Origin: an uncultured Lachnospiraceae bacterium
Lineage (GTDB): Bacteria > Bacillota > Clostridia > Lachnospirales > Lachnospiraceae
Direction of reading: 5' to 3'
DNA: 64,000 nt
NCBI GenBank assembly: GCA_902798585.1
Contig: CADBXF010000015.1
Location: 1 to 64,000 of the forward strand
The translations under genes and the position numbers were made by a program. Below are positions 1-8,916 of the stretch, piece after piece. Every line of letters begins with the position of its first letter. Positions within the stretch are counted from its first letter, which is position 1. The notes beneath the pieces were generated by a model. It was not told where the DNA came from. It saw only the letters and a list, made by a program, of their open reading frames with translations, and did no database searches.

Positions 1-302
1 GCCAGGAGGGCGCTGCCCACCAGGGCGCCGACGATCTGGGAGATCACATAGCCCACGAAGTCCTTGCCGCTCATGCCGCCGGTGAGCAGCACGCCCAGGG
101 ACACCGCCGGGTTGATGTGGCAGCCGGACACGTTGCCCACGCAGTAGGCCATGCCCACGATCACGAGGCCGAAGGCCAGGGCCGTCAGGAGATAGCCGCT
201 GCCGGAGGCCGCGTCGCAGCCCACCAGCATGGCGGTGCCGCAGCCCATGAAGCAGAGAGTGAAGGTCCCGATGACCTCCGCCAGGAATTTCTTTGACAGC
301 AT
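1..302 (-). CDS. Aquaporin / MIP family channel (5' part only)
   Basis: Reading the minus strand from the ATG at 302 gives a protein starting MLSKKFLAEVIGTF, followed by a hydrophobic segment and the motif SGCHINPAVSLG, the first NPA box of the major intrinsic protein family (water or glycerol channels). The gene runs off the left edge, so only about 100 residues are visible, covering the first two or three membrane segments; the second NPA box is not seen, so water and glycerol channels cannot be told apart. A GGAGCG ribosome site lies just upstream and a good promoter at 345-372. Codon choice is strongly GCC/GGC/CTG/GTG, much more GC-rich than every other gene in the window, which suggests foreign origin or an assembly join. 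Confidence 0.9.
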   Translation of the reverse strand, partial: MLSKKFLAEVIGTFTLCFMGCGTAMLVGCDAASGSGYLLTALAFGLVIVGMAYCVGNVSGCHINPAVSLGVLLTGGMSGKDFVGYVISQIVGALVGSALL

Positions 303-325
303 AGCAGATCGCTCCTTTCTGTGCT

Positions 326-1057
326 GTGGTTGGATTATGGGTTCATTATAGCAAATCTCTCCGGGAAAGCAAAGGCTTTTCTGCCGGAGAGATCGCTTTG
401 GACTGGGCCGTATCCCGCGTCTGTATCGGCCGGCAAATCCTCTGCGATGTCATTTTTCGCCGGTACGGGCGGACATTGACGGAGGAGGAGATTGCCCGCT
501 ACGGGGATATTAACGCGGCATGCTGGAAACAGCTCGAACGGCGCGAGATCACGAAGGAAGAGCTTACAATCAAACGATTTCAGGCATTTCTCGAATCGCT
601 GTCGATTGCGGAAGATGAGGAAGGTCTTCGGGCGCTCAACCGAAGCTACATGGAGCGAAATTCACAGCTCGCTTTTGTAATCCCGGGTGCAGAGCGCGCC
701 TGCAGGGAACTGGCAAAGCGATACCGGCTTATTTTGATTACGAACGGTACGGACTGGGTGCAGCGGGGGCGGCTTGCCAAGATTCCGTTTGCGGAGTGCT
801 TCTGCGGCGTTGTCATCTCCGACGAGGTGGGATGCAACAAACCGGCGCCGGAGTTTTTCCGGGGCGTCACCGCAATCACGGGGGATACGGATGTGTCCCG
901 GTATCTTGTAATCGGCGACTCGCAGTCCTCGGACATCGCCTTCGGACGCGCAATCGGGGCGGACACCTGCTGGGTGCGCACCCGCGGGGACGGGCAGAGC
1001 GGAGAGTCGACATATACCGTTTCTTCGCTGGCAGAGGCCGCGACATTGCTGCTTTAG
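326..1057 (+). CDS. HAD-family (YjjG-like) nucleotidase, N-terminus lost
   Basis: From about codon 25 (near 398) the protein resembles YjjG-type pyrimidine nucleotidases: an LDW segment, the RYGRTLTEEE cap start, then HAD motif II (LITNG), motif III lysine (CNKPAPEFF) and motif IV (VIGDSQSSDI). The first motif, the DxDGT nucleophile that should lie just before LDW, is absent in all three forward frames. The 326 ATG lies inside the aquaporin leader and has no ribosome-binding site. I infer that the first 12-15 residues were replaced by unrelated sequence, so the product as read would be catalytically dead. The true 5' end may be elsewhere in the genome if this is an assembly join. The real homologous part is roughly 395-1057. 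Confidence 0.7.
   Translation: MVGLWVHYSKSLRESKGFSAGEIALDWAVSRVCIGRQILCDVIFRRYGRTLTEEEIARYGDINAACWKQLERREITKEELTIKRFQAFLESLSIAEDEEGLRALNRSYMERNSQLAFVIPGAERACRELAKRYRLILITNGTDWVQRGRLAKIPFAECFCGVVISDEVGCNKPAPEFFRGVTAITGDTDVSRYLVIGDSQSSDIAFGRAIGADTCWVRTRGDGQSGESTYTVSSLAEAATLLL
345..372 (-). promoter_or_regulatory. Sigma-A-type promoter for the aquaporin gene
   Basis: On the minus strand TTGCTT (367-372) and TATAAT (345-350) are separated by 16 bases and point at the aquaporin start at 302. The aquaporin transcription unit therefore extends at least to position 372, to the right of the coding region. Confidence 0.7.
357..391. repeat. Inverted repeat at the composition junction
   Basis: CTCTCCGG (357-364) is matched by CCGGAGAG (384-391), with a nearly paired GAAAGC/GCTTTTC inside and a short AAAG loop. 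It overlaps the -35 box of the aquaporin promoter and ends right where homology to the HAD phosphatase begins. It could be an operator, a hairpin, or the recombination end point; there is no T-run that would make it a good terminator. Confidence 0.5.
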
Positions 1058-1163
1058 CATTTTTCGCAGAAGAGAAATGTACGAAAAATGACAAGGCTTG
1101 CGGCAGGTAAACACGAAAAGCCATGCCGGCATGGAGGAAGTTATGTTTGTGCATGCCGATGCC

Positions 1164-1193
1164 TTGACGGCGGGAAAAGGCGTGCGGTATAAT
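1164..1193 (+). promoter_or_regulatory. Promoter of the GH94 phosphorylase gene
   Basis: TTGACG (1164-1169), an 18-base spacer and TATAAT (1188-1193) lie 73 bases upstream of the 1267 start. This is a near-consensus vegetative promoter. Confidence 0.75.
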
Positions 1194-1266
1194 CGGGGTA
1201 ACGCGGCAGTGCGTAAGCCGCATCATCAGAGGAATTCAAAACCACGGAAGAAAGGGGTTTCAAACA

Positions 1267-3648
1267 ATGCAATACGGTTATTTCAATGAAAAAGAGAAGG
1301 AGTATGTAATCACCAGACCCGATACGCCGTCGGCGTGGGCGAACTATCTCGGTTCGCCGGAATACGGCGCCATCATCTCCAACAATGCGGGGGGTTACAG
1401 CTTCGTGAAATCCGGTGCGAACGGGCGTGTGATCCGGTATCGCTTCAATGCGGTGGCGATGGATCAGCCGGGACGCTATATTTATCTTCGCGATCTCGCG
1501 GACGGCGACTACTGGTCGGCCTCCTGGGCACCGGTCTGCAAGCCGTTGGATTCCTATAAGAGCGAGTGCCGCCACGGAACCGCGTACACAGTCATCTCTT
1601 CGGAGTACCGCGGTATCAGGGCGGAGACTTCGTACTATGTTCCCAAGGACGCGACATACGAGGTGTGGAACGCCGTTATCACAAACACGGGGGATGCGCC
1701 CCGCAAACTGTCCGTGACGGGATATTGCGAGTTTGTCAACGACAACAACTATGAGCAGGATCAGGTCAATCTGCAGTACACCCTGTTCATTACACATACA
1801 TATTTCAAGGGCAATTTCATTTTGCAGAAGGAAAATGAGAATTTCCGCGACCCTAACAAGGAGCGTTTCCTCGGCCTTGCCGGCGCGAAGGTGGATCGTT
1901 TCTGCGGCGACCGCGACCGCTTTGTGGGCAACTACAGAAGCTATGCGAATCCGCTCGGCGTTGCCGAAGGTCTGAAGGGCGATCTGAACTACTGCGGAAA
2001 CTCCTGCGGCGCGCTTGAGACGGAGATTACGCTTGCACCCGGCGAGTCGAAGAGACTGACTTACATTCTCGGCCAGAAGCCCGAGACCGAGGCGGCGAAG
2101 ATTATCGCCCGCTATGAGGAGGACGGCGTATGTGAGAAGGAGCTTGCAGAGCTTAAGGCATACTGGCATGAGAAGATTAACAATCTCCAGGTTAACACGC
2201 CGGATGAGAACTTCAACAACATGGTGAATGTGTGGAATGCATACAACTGCTTTATCACCTTCACCTGGTCGCGCGCGGCATCCTTCCAGTACTGTGGACT
2301 CCGCAACGGTTTCGGCTATCGCGACACCGTGCAGGATATTCAGGGTATCATTCACCTCGCGCCCGAGATGGCTGCGGACCAGATTCGCTTCATGCTTTCG
2401 GCACAGGTGACCAACGGCGCGGGTCTTCCGCTCGTAAAATACACCCACAATGCAGGCCATGAGGACACGCCGGATGACGCTTCCTATGTGAAGGAGACAG
2501 GACATCCGAGCTACCGTGCGGACGATGCGCTGTGGCTTTTCCCGACGGTGTACAAGTATATCTCCGAGAGCGGCAACATCGCCTTCCTCGACGAGGAGAT
2601 TTATTACGCAAACGATATGCAGAAGGGCACCGTTTACGACCACTTAAAGCGCGCCATCGACTTCTCCATGAACAACCTGGGAAATCACGGCATGCCCGCC
2701 GGTCTCCACGCCGACTGGAACGACTGCGTGCGCCTCGGCAAGAAGGGTGAATCCACATTTGTAGCATTCCAGCTTGTGTACGCCGTGAAGATTCTCCGCA
2801 AGTACGCGGTCATCAAGAACGACACCGACTATATCGCATATCTCGACTCCGTGAACGCGAAAATGGAGGAAATCCTCTCCGCATGCTGGGATGAGGACCG
2901 CTATATCCGCGGCTACAAGGAGGACGGCGAGATTATCGGAAAGCGCACCGATCCCGAGGCATCCATGTGGCTCAATCCGCAGTCCTGGTCGGTAATCGCC
3001 GACTTCGGTACGAAGGAGCAGCAGGAGAAGGCCATGGATTCCGTGGAGCGCGAGCTCAATACGCCGTACGGCGCGATGGTAATGTATCCCGCATATGAGA
3101 ACCATGCATTTGACGGAGCTTTGATGGTATGCTTTAACAAGTGCGTCAAGGAAAATGCCGGTATCTTCTCGCAGCCGCAGGGCTGGTTGATTCTTGCGGA
3201 GGCTAAGCTCGGGCACGGCAACCGCGCGTTTAAGTACTGGACCGAGGCAGCGCCTGCGACCTATAATGCGGACGCCGACCACAGAGAACTCGAGCCCTAT
3301 GTGTTCGGGCAGTTTGTCGAGGGCAAGGACAGCCCGTTTGCAGGCCGCGCACATGTACACTGGTTGACAGGTACCGCGTCGACCGTCATGGTCGGTACGA
3401 CCGAGGGTATCCTGGGCTTGAACCCCGAGGCCGACGGCATTGTCATCGACCCGTCCATCCCTTCGGAGTGGAAGAGCTACACGATGCGCAAAGTCTTCCG
3501 CGGCAAGGTTCTCAATGTGACCGTCAACAATCCGAACGGCTCCGAGCACGGCGTTAAGAGCGTAACCGTTAACGGTGCGAAGATTGACGGAATTCTCATC
3601 CGCGACGATATTTTACGGGCGGAAAATGAGATTACGATTGAGATGTAA
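1267..3648 (+). CDS. GH94 disaccharide phosphorylase (cellobiose or chitobiose type)
   Basis: This 793-residue protein has the full GH94 layout: an N-terminal beta-sandwich (about 1-270, starting MQYGYFNEKEKEYVITRPD), a linker, and an (alpha/alpha)6 barrel carrying GYRDTVQD and the ADWNDC motif, where Asp486 is the expected general acid. Such enzymes use phosphate to split a beta-linked disaccharide into a sugar 1-phosphate and a free sugar in the cytoplasm, saving ATP; there is no signal peptide. Length fits cellobiose and N,N'-diacetylchitobiose phosphorylases (around 800) rather than cellodextrin phosphorylases (nearer 1000). The stretch after ADWNDC (LGKKGEST) is short, as I recall for chitobiose phosphorylases, so specificity is open. 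An AAAGGGG site precedes the ATG; own promoter and terminator, so monocistronic. Confidence 0.93.
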   Translation: MQYGYFNEKEKEYVITRPDTPSAWANYLGSPEYGAIISNNAGGYSFVKSGANGRVIRYRFNAVAMDQPGRYIYLRDLADGDYWSASWAPVCKPLDSYKSECRHGTAYTVISSEYRGIRAETSYYVPKDATYEVWNAVITNTGDAPRKLSVTGYCEFVNDNNYEQDQVNLQYTLFITHTYFKGNFILQKENENFRDPNKERFLGLAGAKVDRFCGDRDRFVGNYRSYANPLGVAEGLKGDLNYCGNSCGALETEITLAPGESKRLTYILGQKPETEAAKIIARYEEDGVCEKELAELKAYWHEKINNLQVNTPDENFNNMVNVWNAYNCFITFTWSRAASFQYCGLRNGFGYRDTVQDIQGIIHLAPEMAADQIRFMLSAQVTNGAGLPLVKYTHNAGHEDTPDDASYVKETGHPSYRADDALWLFPTVYKYISESGNIAFLDEEIYYANDMQKGTVYDHLKRAIDFSMNNLGNHGMPAGLHADWNDCVRLGKKGESTFVAFQLVYAVKILRKYAVIKNDTDYIAYLDSVNAKMEEILSACWDEDRYIRGYKEDGEIIGKRTDPEASMWLNPQSWSVIADFGTKEQQEKAMDSVERELNTPYGAMVMYPAYENHAFDGALMVCFNKCVKENAGIFSQPQGWLILAEAKLGHGNRAFKYWTEAAPATYNADADHRELEPYVFGQFVEGKDSPFAGRAHVHWLTGTASTVMVGTTEGILGLNPEADGIVIDPSIPSEWKSYTMRKVFRGKVLNVTVNNPNGSEHGVKSVTVNGAKIDGILIRDDILRAENEITIEM

Positions 3649-3678
3649 TCGATAACAGACGACAAATATTGCATTGGA

Positions 3679-3706
3679 AGGGGGGTGTTGCGGCATCCCC
3701 CTTTTT
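3679..3706 (+). terminator. Rho-independent terminator after GH94
   Basis: A GGGGGTG / CATCCCC stem with a short loop is followed by TTTTT, about 30 bases past the GH94 stop codon. Confidence 0.85.
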
Positions 3707-3995
3707 CACTTGCAAAATTGTAAGTCGATTTATGAAGGATATGTTTGTAAAATTCACCGAATAACGGTATACTGAAGGGGAACAGTAATCATCGGTGTAC
3801 GGTGAAGTTCGCGGGATGCGCAACGATTTGGAATTTGTACCCGCATCTCGCCGGGGACAAGACATCGTAACACTGAATTGACGATTCAAACAAAGACAGA
3901 AGTTGGTTATCTTTTTTTGGAGGACTTCCCTTAAACGAAGTCTCTTAATCTGTATACCCCCACTGCGTTGGGAAAAAAACCGGGAGATTATGGTT
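3707..3995 (+). other. Leader region upstream of the giant surface protein
   Basis: About 290 bases with no convincing gene. It holds a promoter (3745-3773) and then a roughly 200-base untranslated leader. A weak inverted similarity (GCGGGATGCG near 3809 and CCCGCATCTCG near 3840) might form a hairpin. I compared it with the GEMM-I c-di-GMP riboswitch consensus and could not match the conserved bases. Reading continues open upstream of the true start, but those residues do not look like protein. Confidence 0.4.
3745..3773 (+). promoter_or_regulatory. Probable promoter of the surface protein gene
   Basis: TTGTAA (3745-3750), 17 bases, TATACT (3768-3773). It implies a long 5' leader of roughly 215 bases before the start codon. 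Confidence 0.6.
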
Positions 3996-6900
3996 ATGGG
4001 TAAACAATGGTTCAAAAAGGCAACAGCGCTGATATTGGCAATGGTTTTGGTAATCGGCGGTATGACGATTCCGACGGCGAATGCGGCAATTACGAAGACC
4101 GGTCCGTCGGTATCCCGCGCAACGGGAACGGAGAAGGTGACAATTAATGTCAAAACATACGGTGAGGAGGGTACCATTGAGGGAAACCTGAATCCTTGTG
4201 TCGGAGAGACTGTGACTTTGAAGGCAGTCCCGAAAGACGGATGCTATGTCGTCGGATGGCTGGAGAGCGGGGTGCCCGTATTGCATTACGGGGACACATA
4301 TACAGTTGAAGCTGAAACAGACAAAAATCTTTCGGTTTTTATCGTACCGAAGGGGAAGTATTATGTCCTGGCGTATATGGACAATTCCAGGGGCGAGGGG
4401 CGAATCGATTCTCAAATCCATGCCCCCGGGGAAAAATGCTATGTGGAGTATGATGCAGCATCAGGGTATCGACTGGACAGCGTTCGCTACGGGCTTCTTC
4501 CTGCCGATGGCGATATCGAATCCATTACAGAATGGCGTGATTTGGAAAAAGATATCTTCGGGGCGGAGTATTTTGTCATGCCTGAGGGTAATGCAGTGAT
4601 ACATTTCGAATTTCTCTCGACGATTCCGCACACGGTAACATGTGCGACAACCGGTGCCGGGACGGCGACACTTGACCGTCCGAGCGGGATATACTACGAA
4701 GGAGAAACGGTAACACTGACACTTACGCCAGGCGATAATCAAGAACTTACGGAGCTGGGAATTCCCGATCATACGACAGTGCTGACCGAAGGCGACAGGA
4801 CAATTGTTTCTTTCGAGATGCACAATAAGGATATTTCTTGCTGGGCCAAGTTTGAGCCAAAGACCATTACTTCCATATTTGTGTATCCGCAAGGCGGAGG
4901 ATCTACTGGAATTGTTTCAGGTCCGGAACCCGGGTCGTGCACAGCGACAGCACAGCCGAACCCCGGTTATGGTTTTAAAGGCTGGAGAGAGATTGATCCG
5001 GATACGGGAGATGTGTCGGATACAGTTCTCAGCACGGACCCGGTGTTCACATTCGCAAGAGGTGAATACAAGTATCTTTTAGCGGAATTTCATTCGGGTA
5101 CCTATAAAATCATTATTCCCGAAAGAATAGAACACGGTTCGGTTGAGATCGTGAACCCGAAGGAGTCCTACCAAGCGGGTGAAACAATAACTCTTCGCGC
5201 GAATCCCGATGAGAACTATACGATAGCTAAGTATGGGTATGCATATATTGCAGATGACGGAACGACGCAGATTGTCGAGTTTGAGGGGAATCAATTTGTT
5301 ATGCCCGCGAATGATATTGCGCTCACGGCGCTTTTCATACCGTTGGGCTATTTGAGAATCGACATCAGTCCGAAAGAGGGCGGTACGATTAATTATGAGT
5401 CGGGATACTATCCTCCGGGAAAGGAAATAACCCTTCAGGCGAAGCCGGCGGACGGCTATGTCCTGAAACATTGGGAATACAACGGACAGATATACGAAGC
5501 TCAAGAAGTCTTCTTTACGATGCCGTCCGGCGGTGTCTTAATGACTGCGGTGTTCGAGAAGGATCCGGATTCCTTTCTGATCACTGCAAAACCAGATCCG
5601 GACGAGGGCGGTTCGGTTGTGGGCGGCGGAACATTCAAAAAGCGCGCCATTTATACGGTGTGTGCGATTGCTGCAGCCGGATATCGATTCGTCAACTGGA
5701 CGGAAGATGGAAAAGAAGTAAGCAGGTTGTCGAATTATTCAGCATTTGCGGAAGGAAATCATGATTATGTCGCTCATTTTGAGAGAATTCCGGTTCACAG
5801 AGTTCAGGTCGGTGTTAATCTCAGCTTCGGCGCAGAAGCGACAGGCGGCGGCAGATTCGAAGAGGGCACTGAAATTACGGTGTCGGCGACGGCGCCGGAA
5901 GAGTATCGCTTTGTCAACTGGACAGTGGACGGTATCGAAGTAAGCACAGACCAGAATTACCGGTTTAAGGTAGAGAAAGATGTTGATTTGACGGCAAATT
6001 TCGCGATAAAGGAATTCCTTATTTCGGCGAAGACAAATTCGGCGGAGAAAGGGTCGGTTACCGGAGCCGGAACATTCCAATATGCTGCAGGAGTGACATT
6101 GGAGGCTGTTCCGAAAGAAGGATCGGTTTTCCGGGGCTGGATGGAGAACGGGGAAATAATCAGTGTGAATCCGATTCTTACCTTCCAGGCTTACGCTGAC
6201 CGGAATCTTATCGCGATGTTCGGAGACACGACGCTCAGCAACTGGTTTGATATTGGCCTGGGCGATATTTACATCGGTGACGGCTATGTCAAGCAGAACA
6301 ATAATACATATCAGGAAACGAATCCTGTCATATACGGGATAACAGAGGATCACAGTGTGTTCATTGAGAGCGAAGCCGGGCATACGGTGACGGTAACTCT
6401 GAGCGAACTGAATATCAAAAGAAATACTCCGACCGGAGTTGAAATAGTAAACTTTGTGATTCCGGGGAACCCTCCGGCTGCGGTAGGTATCAGCGGGGAT
6501 GGGGATGTTACGCTTATTATTAAACAGGAGAACACGCTTACCAGTTCGTGGTATCACGCCGGAATCCAGACACAGGGGAATGGTTCCCTGACGATTACGG
6601 GAGACGGTAAGTTGACCGCGACGGGTGGCACCAGATCAGCGGGAATCGGATGTTCGAGAGTCGATTCCTGCGGGGATATCATTATCGAAGGAAGTGTTTC
6701 GGTCTATGCAAACGGCACTGTGGCAGGCGGAATCGGAGCATCATCTGGCGCCAAATGCAGCAGCATTCGGATTGGGGAGAACGCCTTCGTCTCGACAACC
6801 GGAAAAAACGGTGGCGGAATCTACGCCGAGACAATTGTAATTACCGATTCGGCTGAGGTGATAGTAAGAGCGGATACTAACGGTGCGGGAATCGGAGGAT

Positions 6901-8780
6901 TCGCTAAGACTGCGCCGGAATCCATTACCATTAGCGGCAATGCAAAGGTGGATGTCGAGACAACCGACGGCGGCGCGGCAATCGGCGGCGATTACGGGCA
7001 GGAAGGAAAGAACATCACGATTACCGACAATGCTCAGGTTTCCGCAAAATCGAAACCGGATTACGATGATATAGATTACAATTCCGGTGCAGCAATCGGC
7101 GGCGGCAAGCAAGGCGACGGAACAAACATCGTCATCAGCGGAAATGCGGTTGTTTCCGCTCAGTCCCAGAGAGGCGCGGCGGCTATCGGCGGCGGCTGTT
7201 ACGGCAACGGAAGCAACATTGTGATTAAAGACAATGCGGTGGTTAAGGCACTTGAAGTGGGAGCCTACGGAGCCGGAATCGGCGGCGGCAGGCAAGGCAA
7301 CGGAACCGGAATCGTGATTCAGGATAATGCAGTGGTTACCGCAATCGCGAACGGAAGCGGCGGAGCCGGAATCGGCGGCGGTGGTGACGCTGGCGGAATC
7401 GATATTGTAATCAAAGGAAATGCCACGGTTATCGCGCAGGCAACTGATTTAGGCGGAGCCGGAATCGGCGGCGGAATGTACGGTAACTGCAACGGAATCA
7501 AGATTATCGAGAATGCAACTGTAATCGCACGCGGAGCTTGCGGCGCAGCCGGAATCGGCGGCGGATTCGAAGGGAAAGCCTCGAATATAGTAATCGGCGG
7601 GAAAACGGTTGTCGATGCTGTCGAGGGAGAAGGATATCTCAACGAAAACAAGGTTGATCCGGCGAGATGCGCGAGAGGCGCGGGGATCGGTCACGGCGGA
7701 CACTATATTTCCTATGACGAGCTCGGAATAAACGGCGGGGAAGATTACACGATGGTGGAGGACTTCTACGGTGAAATCAGAATTTACCGTCCGAAAACGC
7801 CTGTCGAAAAGATTCAAAGCGGAGAAGCGGATGAAATGCGGGATAAGTTCGTAACCGTGACATTCCGTGATAATACCGATTCTCAGCTCGAGAAAACACA
7901 GAAAGTTACCTGCGGCGCGTATACATTGCTTGCGACCGAAGTGTTTAAGCGCAGTGAGTATCGTGTCTGCGGGTGGAATACGAAAGCTGACGGCACGGGG
8001 ATTCCTTACGGCGACGGAGAGCAGGTTTGCCTGACGCAGGATCTTGTTCTGTACGCAAAGTGGGAGCATATCCATGAGTTTCTTCCCGTGGTTGATGAGA
8101 AGCTCCTCGTGTCCGGTCCGACCTGTGAACATGGAGCAGTATACTATAAGAGTTGTTCCTGCGGGGAAATTTCAACGGAGACCTTCGAAAGCGGAGAGCC
8201 GAACGGCCACCGTTGGAAAGAGATTCCCGGTGATGAGGCCAGACAATGTGAAGTCTGCGGCGCCATTGAGGACATCGAGGTTCGTTACAACCCGGTCGGC
8301 GGCGAGACTATCACATGGACAAGGGGAAGCAAAGAAAATATCGTACTCACCTTCAAGCGCAACACAAACGATGCTTCCTGCTTCAGCCACTACAGAAAGA
8401 CTTTGATTGACGGACAGGAAGTTTCGGTGGATGCAAGGTCGGGAAGTACCATTATCACGATTCCTGCAGATATGCTGGAGCAACTGGCAGACGGTAAGCA
8501 TACGATTACTGCGGTCTTCGATGATTGGAGTGCGGATGTTGCTCTTACGATTGCCGAGCAGGAAAAGGAGGAAATACCTCCTGTTGAGGAGGAAAAGCCT
8601 CCTGTAGAGGAGGAAAAAACGGAGGAGCAGACTCCCGAGTCTCCGAAGATTGAGGAGCCCAAGCCGGTGATTTCTCCGAAGACCGGAGATACCAATCCGA
8701 TTGTAATAATGCTTATCCTTGTTGTGCTTGCTGCCGGTATTGTCGGCGCAGTGCAGATTCGGCGGAGAAAGTCTGTATAA
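3996..8780 (+). CDS. Giant sortase-anchored surface protein with bacterial-repeat and beta-helix domains
   Basis: About 1594 residues. A signal peptide (MGKQWFKK, hydrophobic core, TANA) is followed by some eight 'bacterial repeat' modules (InlB B-repeat-like, each with VTL.A.P..GY.F..W) to about residue 745. Then comes a domain resembling the Cthe_2159-type carbohydrate-binding beta-helix with eight tandem Gly-rich units (6882-7620), a Listeria-Bacteroides-type repeat (GWNTKADGTG), a Cys-rich CEHG/CSCG/CEVCG segment, a final beta domain, an acidic Pro/Glu spacer, the sortase signal SPKTG (residues 1560-1564), a membrane helix and an RRRK tail. It should be covalently attached to the wall and bind polysaccharide or host glycans. 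The start at 3996 sits 9 bases after GGAG; ATG 3990 is too close. No sortase gene is in the window. Confidence 0.9.
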   Translation: MGKQWFKKATALILAMVLVIGGMTIPTANAAITKTGPSVSRATGTEKVTINVKTYGEEGTIEGNLNPCVGETVTLKAVPKDGCYVVGWLESGVPVLHYGDTYTVEAETDKNLSVFIVPKGKYYVLAYMDNSRGEGRIDSQIHAPGEKCYVEYDAASGYRLDSVRYGLLPADGDIESITEWRDLEKDIFGAEYFVMPEGNAVIHFEFLSTIPHTVTCATTGAGTATLDRPSGIYYEGETVTLTLTPGDNQELTELGIPDHTTVLTEGDRTIVSFEMHNKDISCWAKFEPKTITSIFVYPQGGGSTGIVSGPEPGSCTATAQPNPGYGFKGWREIDPDTGDVSDTVLSTDPVFTFARGEYKYLLAEFHSGTYKIIIPERIEHGSVEIVNPKESYQAGETITLRANPDENYTIAKYGYAYIADDGTTQIVEFEGNQFVMPANDIALTALFIPLGYLRIDISPKEGGTINYESGYYPPGKEITLQAKPADGYVLKHWEYNGQIYEAQEVFFTMPSGGVLMTAVFEKDPDSFLITAKPDPDEGGSVVGGGTFKKRAIYTVCAIAAAGYRFVNWTEDGKEVSRLSNYSAFAEGNHDYVAHFERIPVHRVQVGVNLSFGAEATGGGRFEEGTEITVSATAPEEYRFVNWTVDGIEVSTDQNYRFKVEKDVDLTANFAIKEFLISAKTNSAEKGSVTGAGTFQYAAGVTLEAVPKEGSVFRGWMENGEIISVNPILTFQAYADRNLIAMFGDTTLSNWFDIGLGDIYIGDGYVKQNNNTYQETNPVIYGITEDHSVFIESEAGHTVTVTLSELNIKRNTPTGVEIVNFVIPGNPPAAVGISGDGDVTLIIKQENTLTSSWYHAGIQTQGNGSLTITGDGKLTATGGTRSAGIGCSRVDSCGDIIIEGSVSVYANGTVAGGIGASSGAKCSSIRIGENAFVSTTGKNGGGIYAETIVITDSAEVIVRADTNGAGIGGFAKTAPESITISGNAKVDVETTDGGAAIGGDYGQEGKNITITDNAQVSAKSKPDYDDIDYNSGAAIGGGKQGDGTNIVISGNAVVSAQSQRGAAAIGGGCYGNGSNIVIKDNAVVKALEVGAYGAGIGGGRQGNGTGIVIQDNAVVTAIANGSGGAGIGGGGDAGGIDIVIKGNATVIAQATDLGGAGIGGGMYGNCNGIKIIENATVIARGACGAAGIGGGFEGKASNIVIGGKTVVDAVEGEGYLNENKVDPARCARGAGIGHGGHYISYDELGINGGEDYTMVEDFYGEIRIYRPKTPVEKIQSGEADEMRDKFVTVTFRDNTDSQLEKTQKVTCGAYTLLATEVFKRSEYRVCGWNTKADGTGIPYGDGEQVCLTQDLVLYAKWEHIHEFLPVVDEKLLVSGPTCEHGAVYYKSCSCGEISTETFESGEPNGHRWKEIPGDEARQCEVCGAIEDIEVRYNPVGGETITWTRGSKENIVLTFKRNTNDASCFSHYRKTLIDGQEVSVDARSGSTIITIPADMLEQLADGKHTITAVFDDWSADVALTIAEQEKEEIPPVEEEKPPVEEEKTEEQTPESPKIEEPKPVISPKTGDTNPIVIMLILVVLAAGIVGAVQIRRRKSV
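6882..7620 (+). repeat. Eight tandem Gly-rich units coding for beta-helix rungs
   Basis: Units of about 28-38 codons share the pattern GAxIGGG...NIVIxxNAxVxA. The DNA copies are diverged, so this is an old protein repeat rather than a recent tandem duplication. The conserved Asn and Gly positions suggest a stacked right-handed beta-helix. Confidence 0.85.
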
Positions 8781-8811
8781 CAGTGATGTGACCACACAGC
8801 AATCATTGATT

Positions 8812-8846
8812 CAAGCGGCACGGGAATTCCCGTGCCGCTTGTTTTA
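8812..8846 (+). terminator. Perfect 30-base palindromic terminator
   Basis: CAAGCGGCACGGGAA is followed immediately by its exact complement (TTCCCGTGCCGCTTG) and TTTT. It ends the surface protein transcript 30 bases after the stop. Confidence 0.88.
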
Positions 8847-8916
8847 CGAAAAGCCGGGGGAAGACAGGCGACGCGTGCGGGGGAAGTTCCTGCAGCCAGC
8901 CTTCGGGCTATTGATA

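Noticed and set aside
3903..3995. Earlier start for the surface protein
   Set aside because: The extra residues precede a clear signal peptide and lack a ribosome site; GGAG at 3983-3986 supports the start at 3996.
6882..7620. CRISPR-like or satellite array
   Set aside because: The spacing is regular only at the protein level; units stay in frame, are diverged in DNA, and code for beta-helix rungs.
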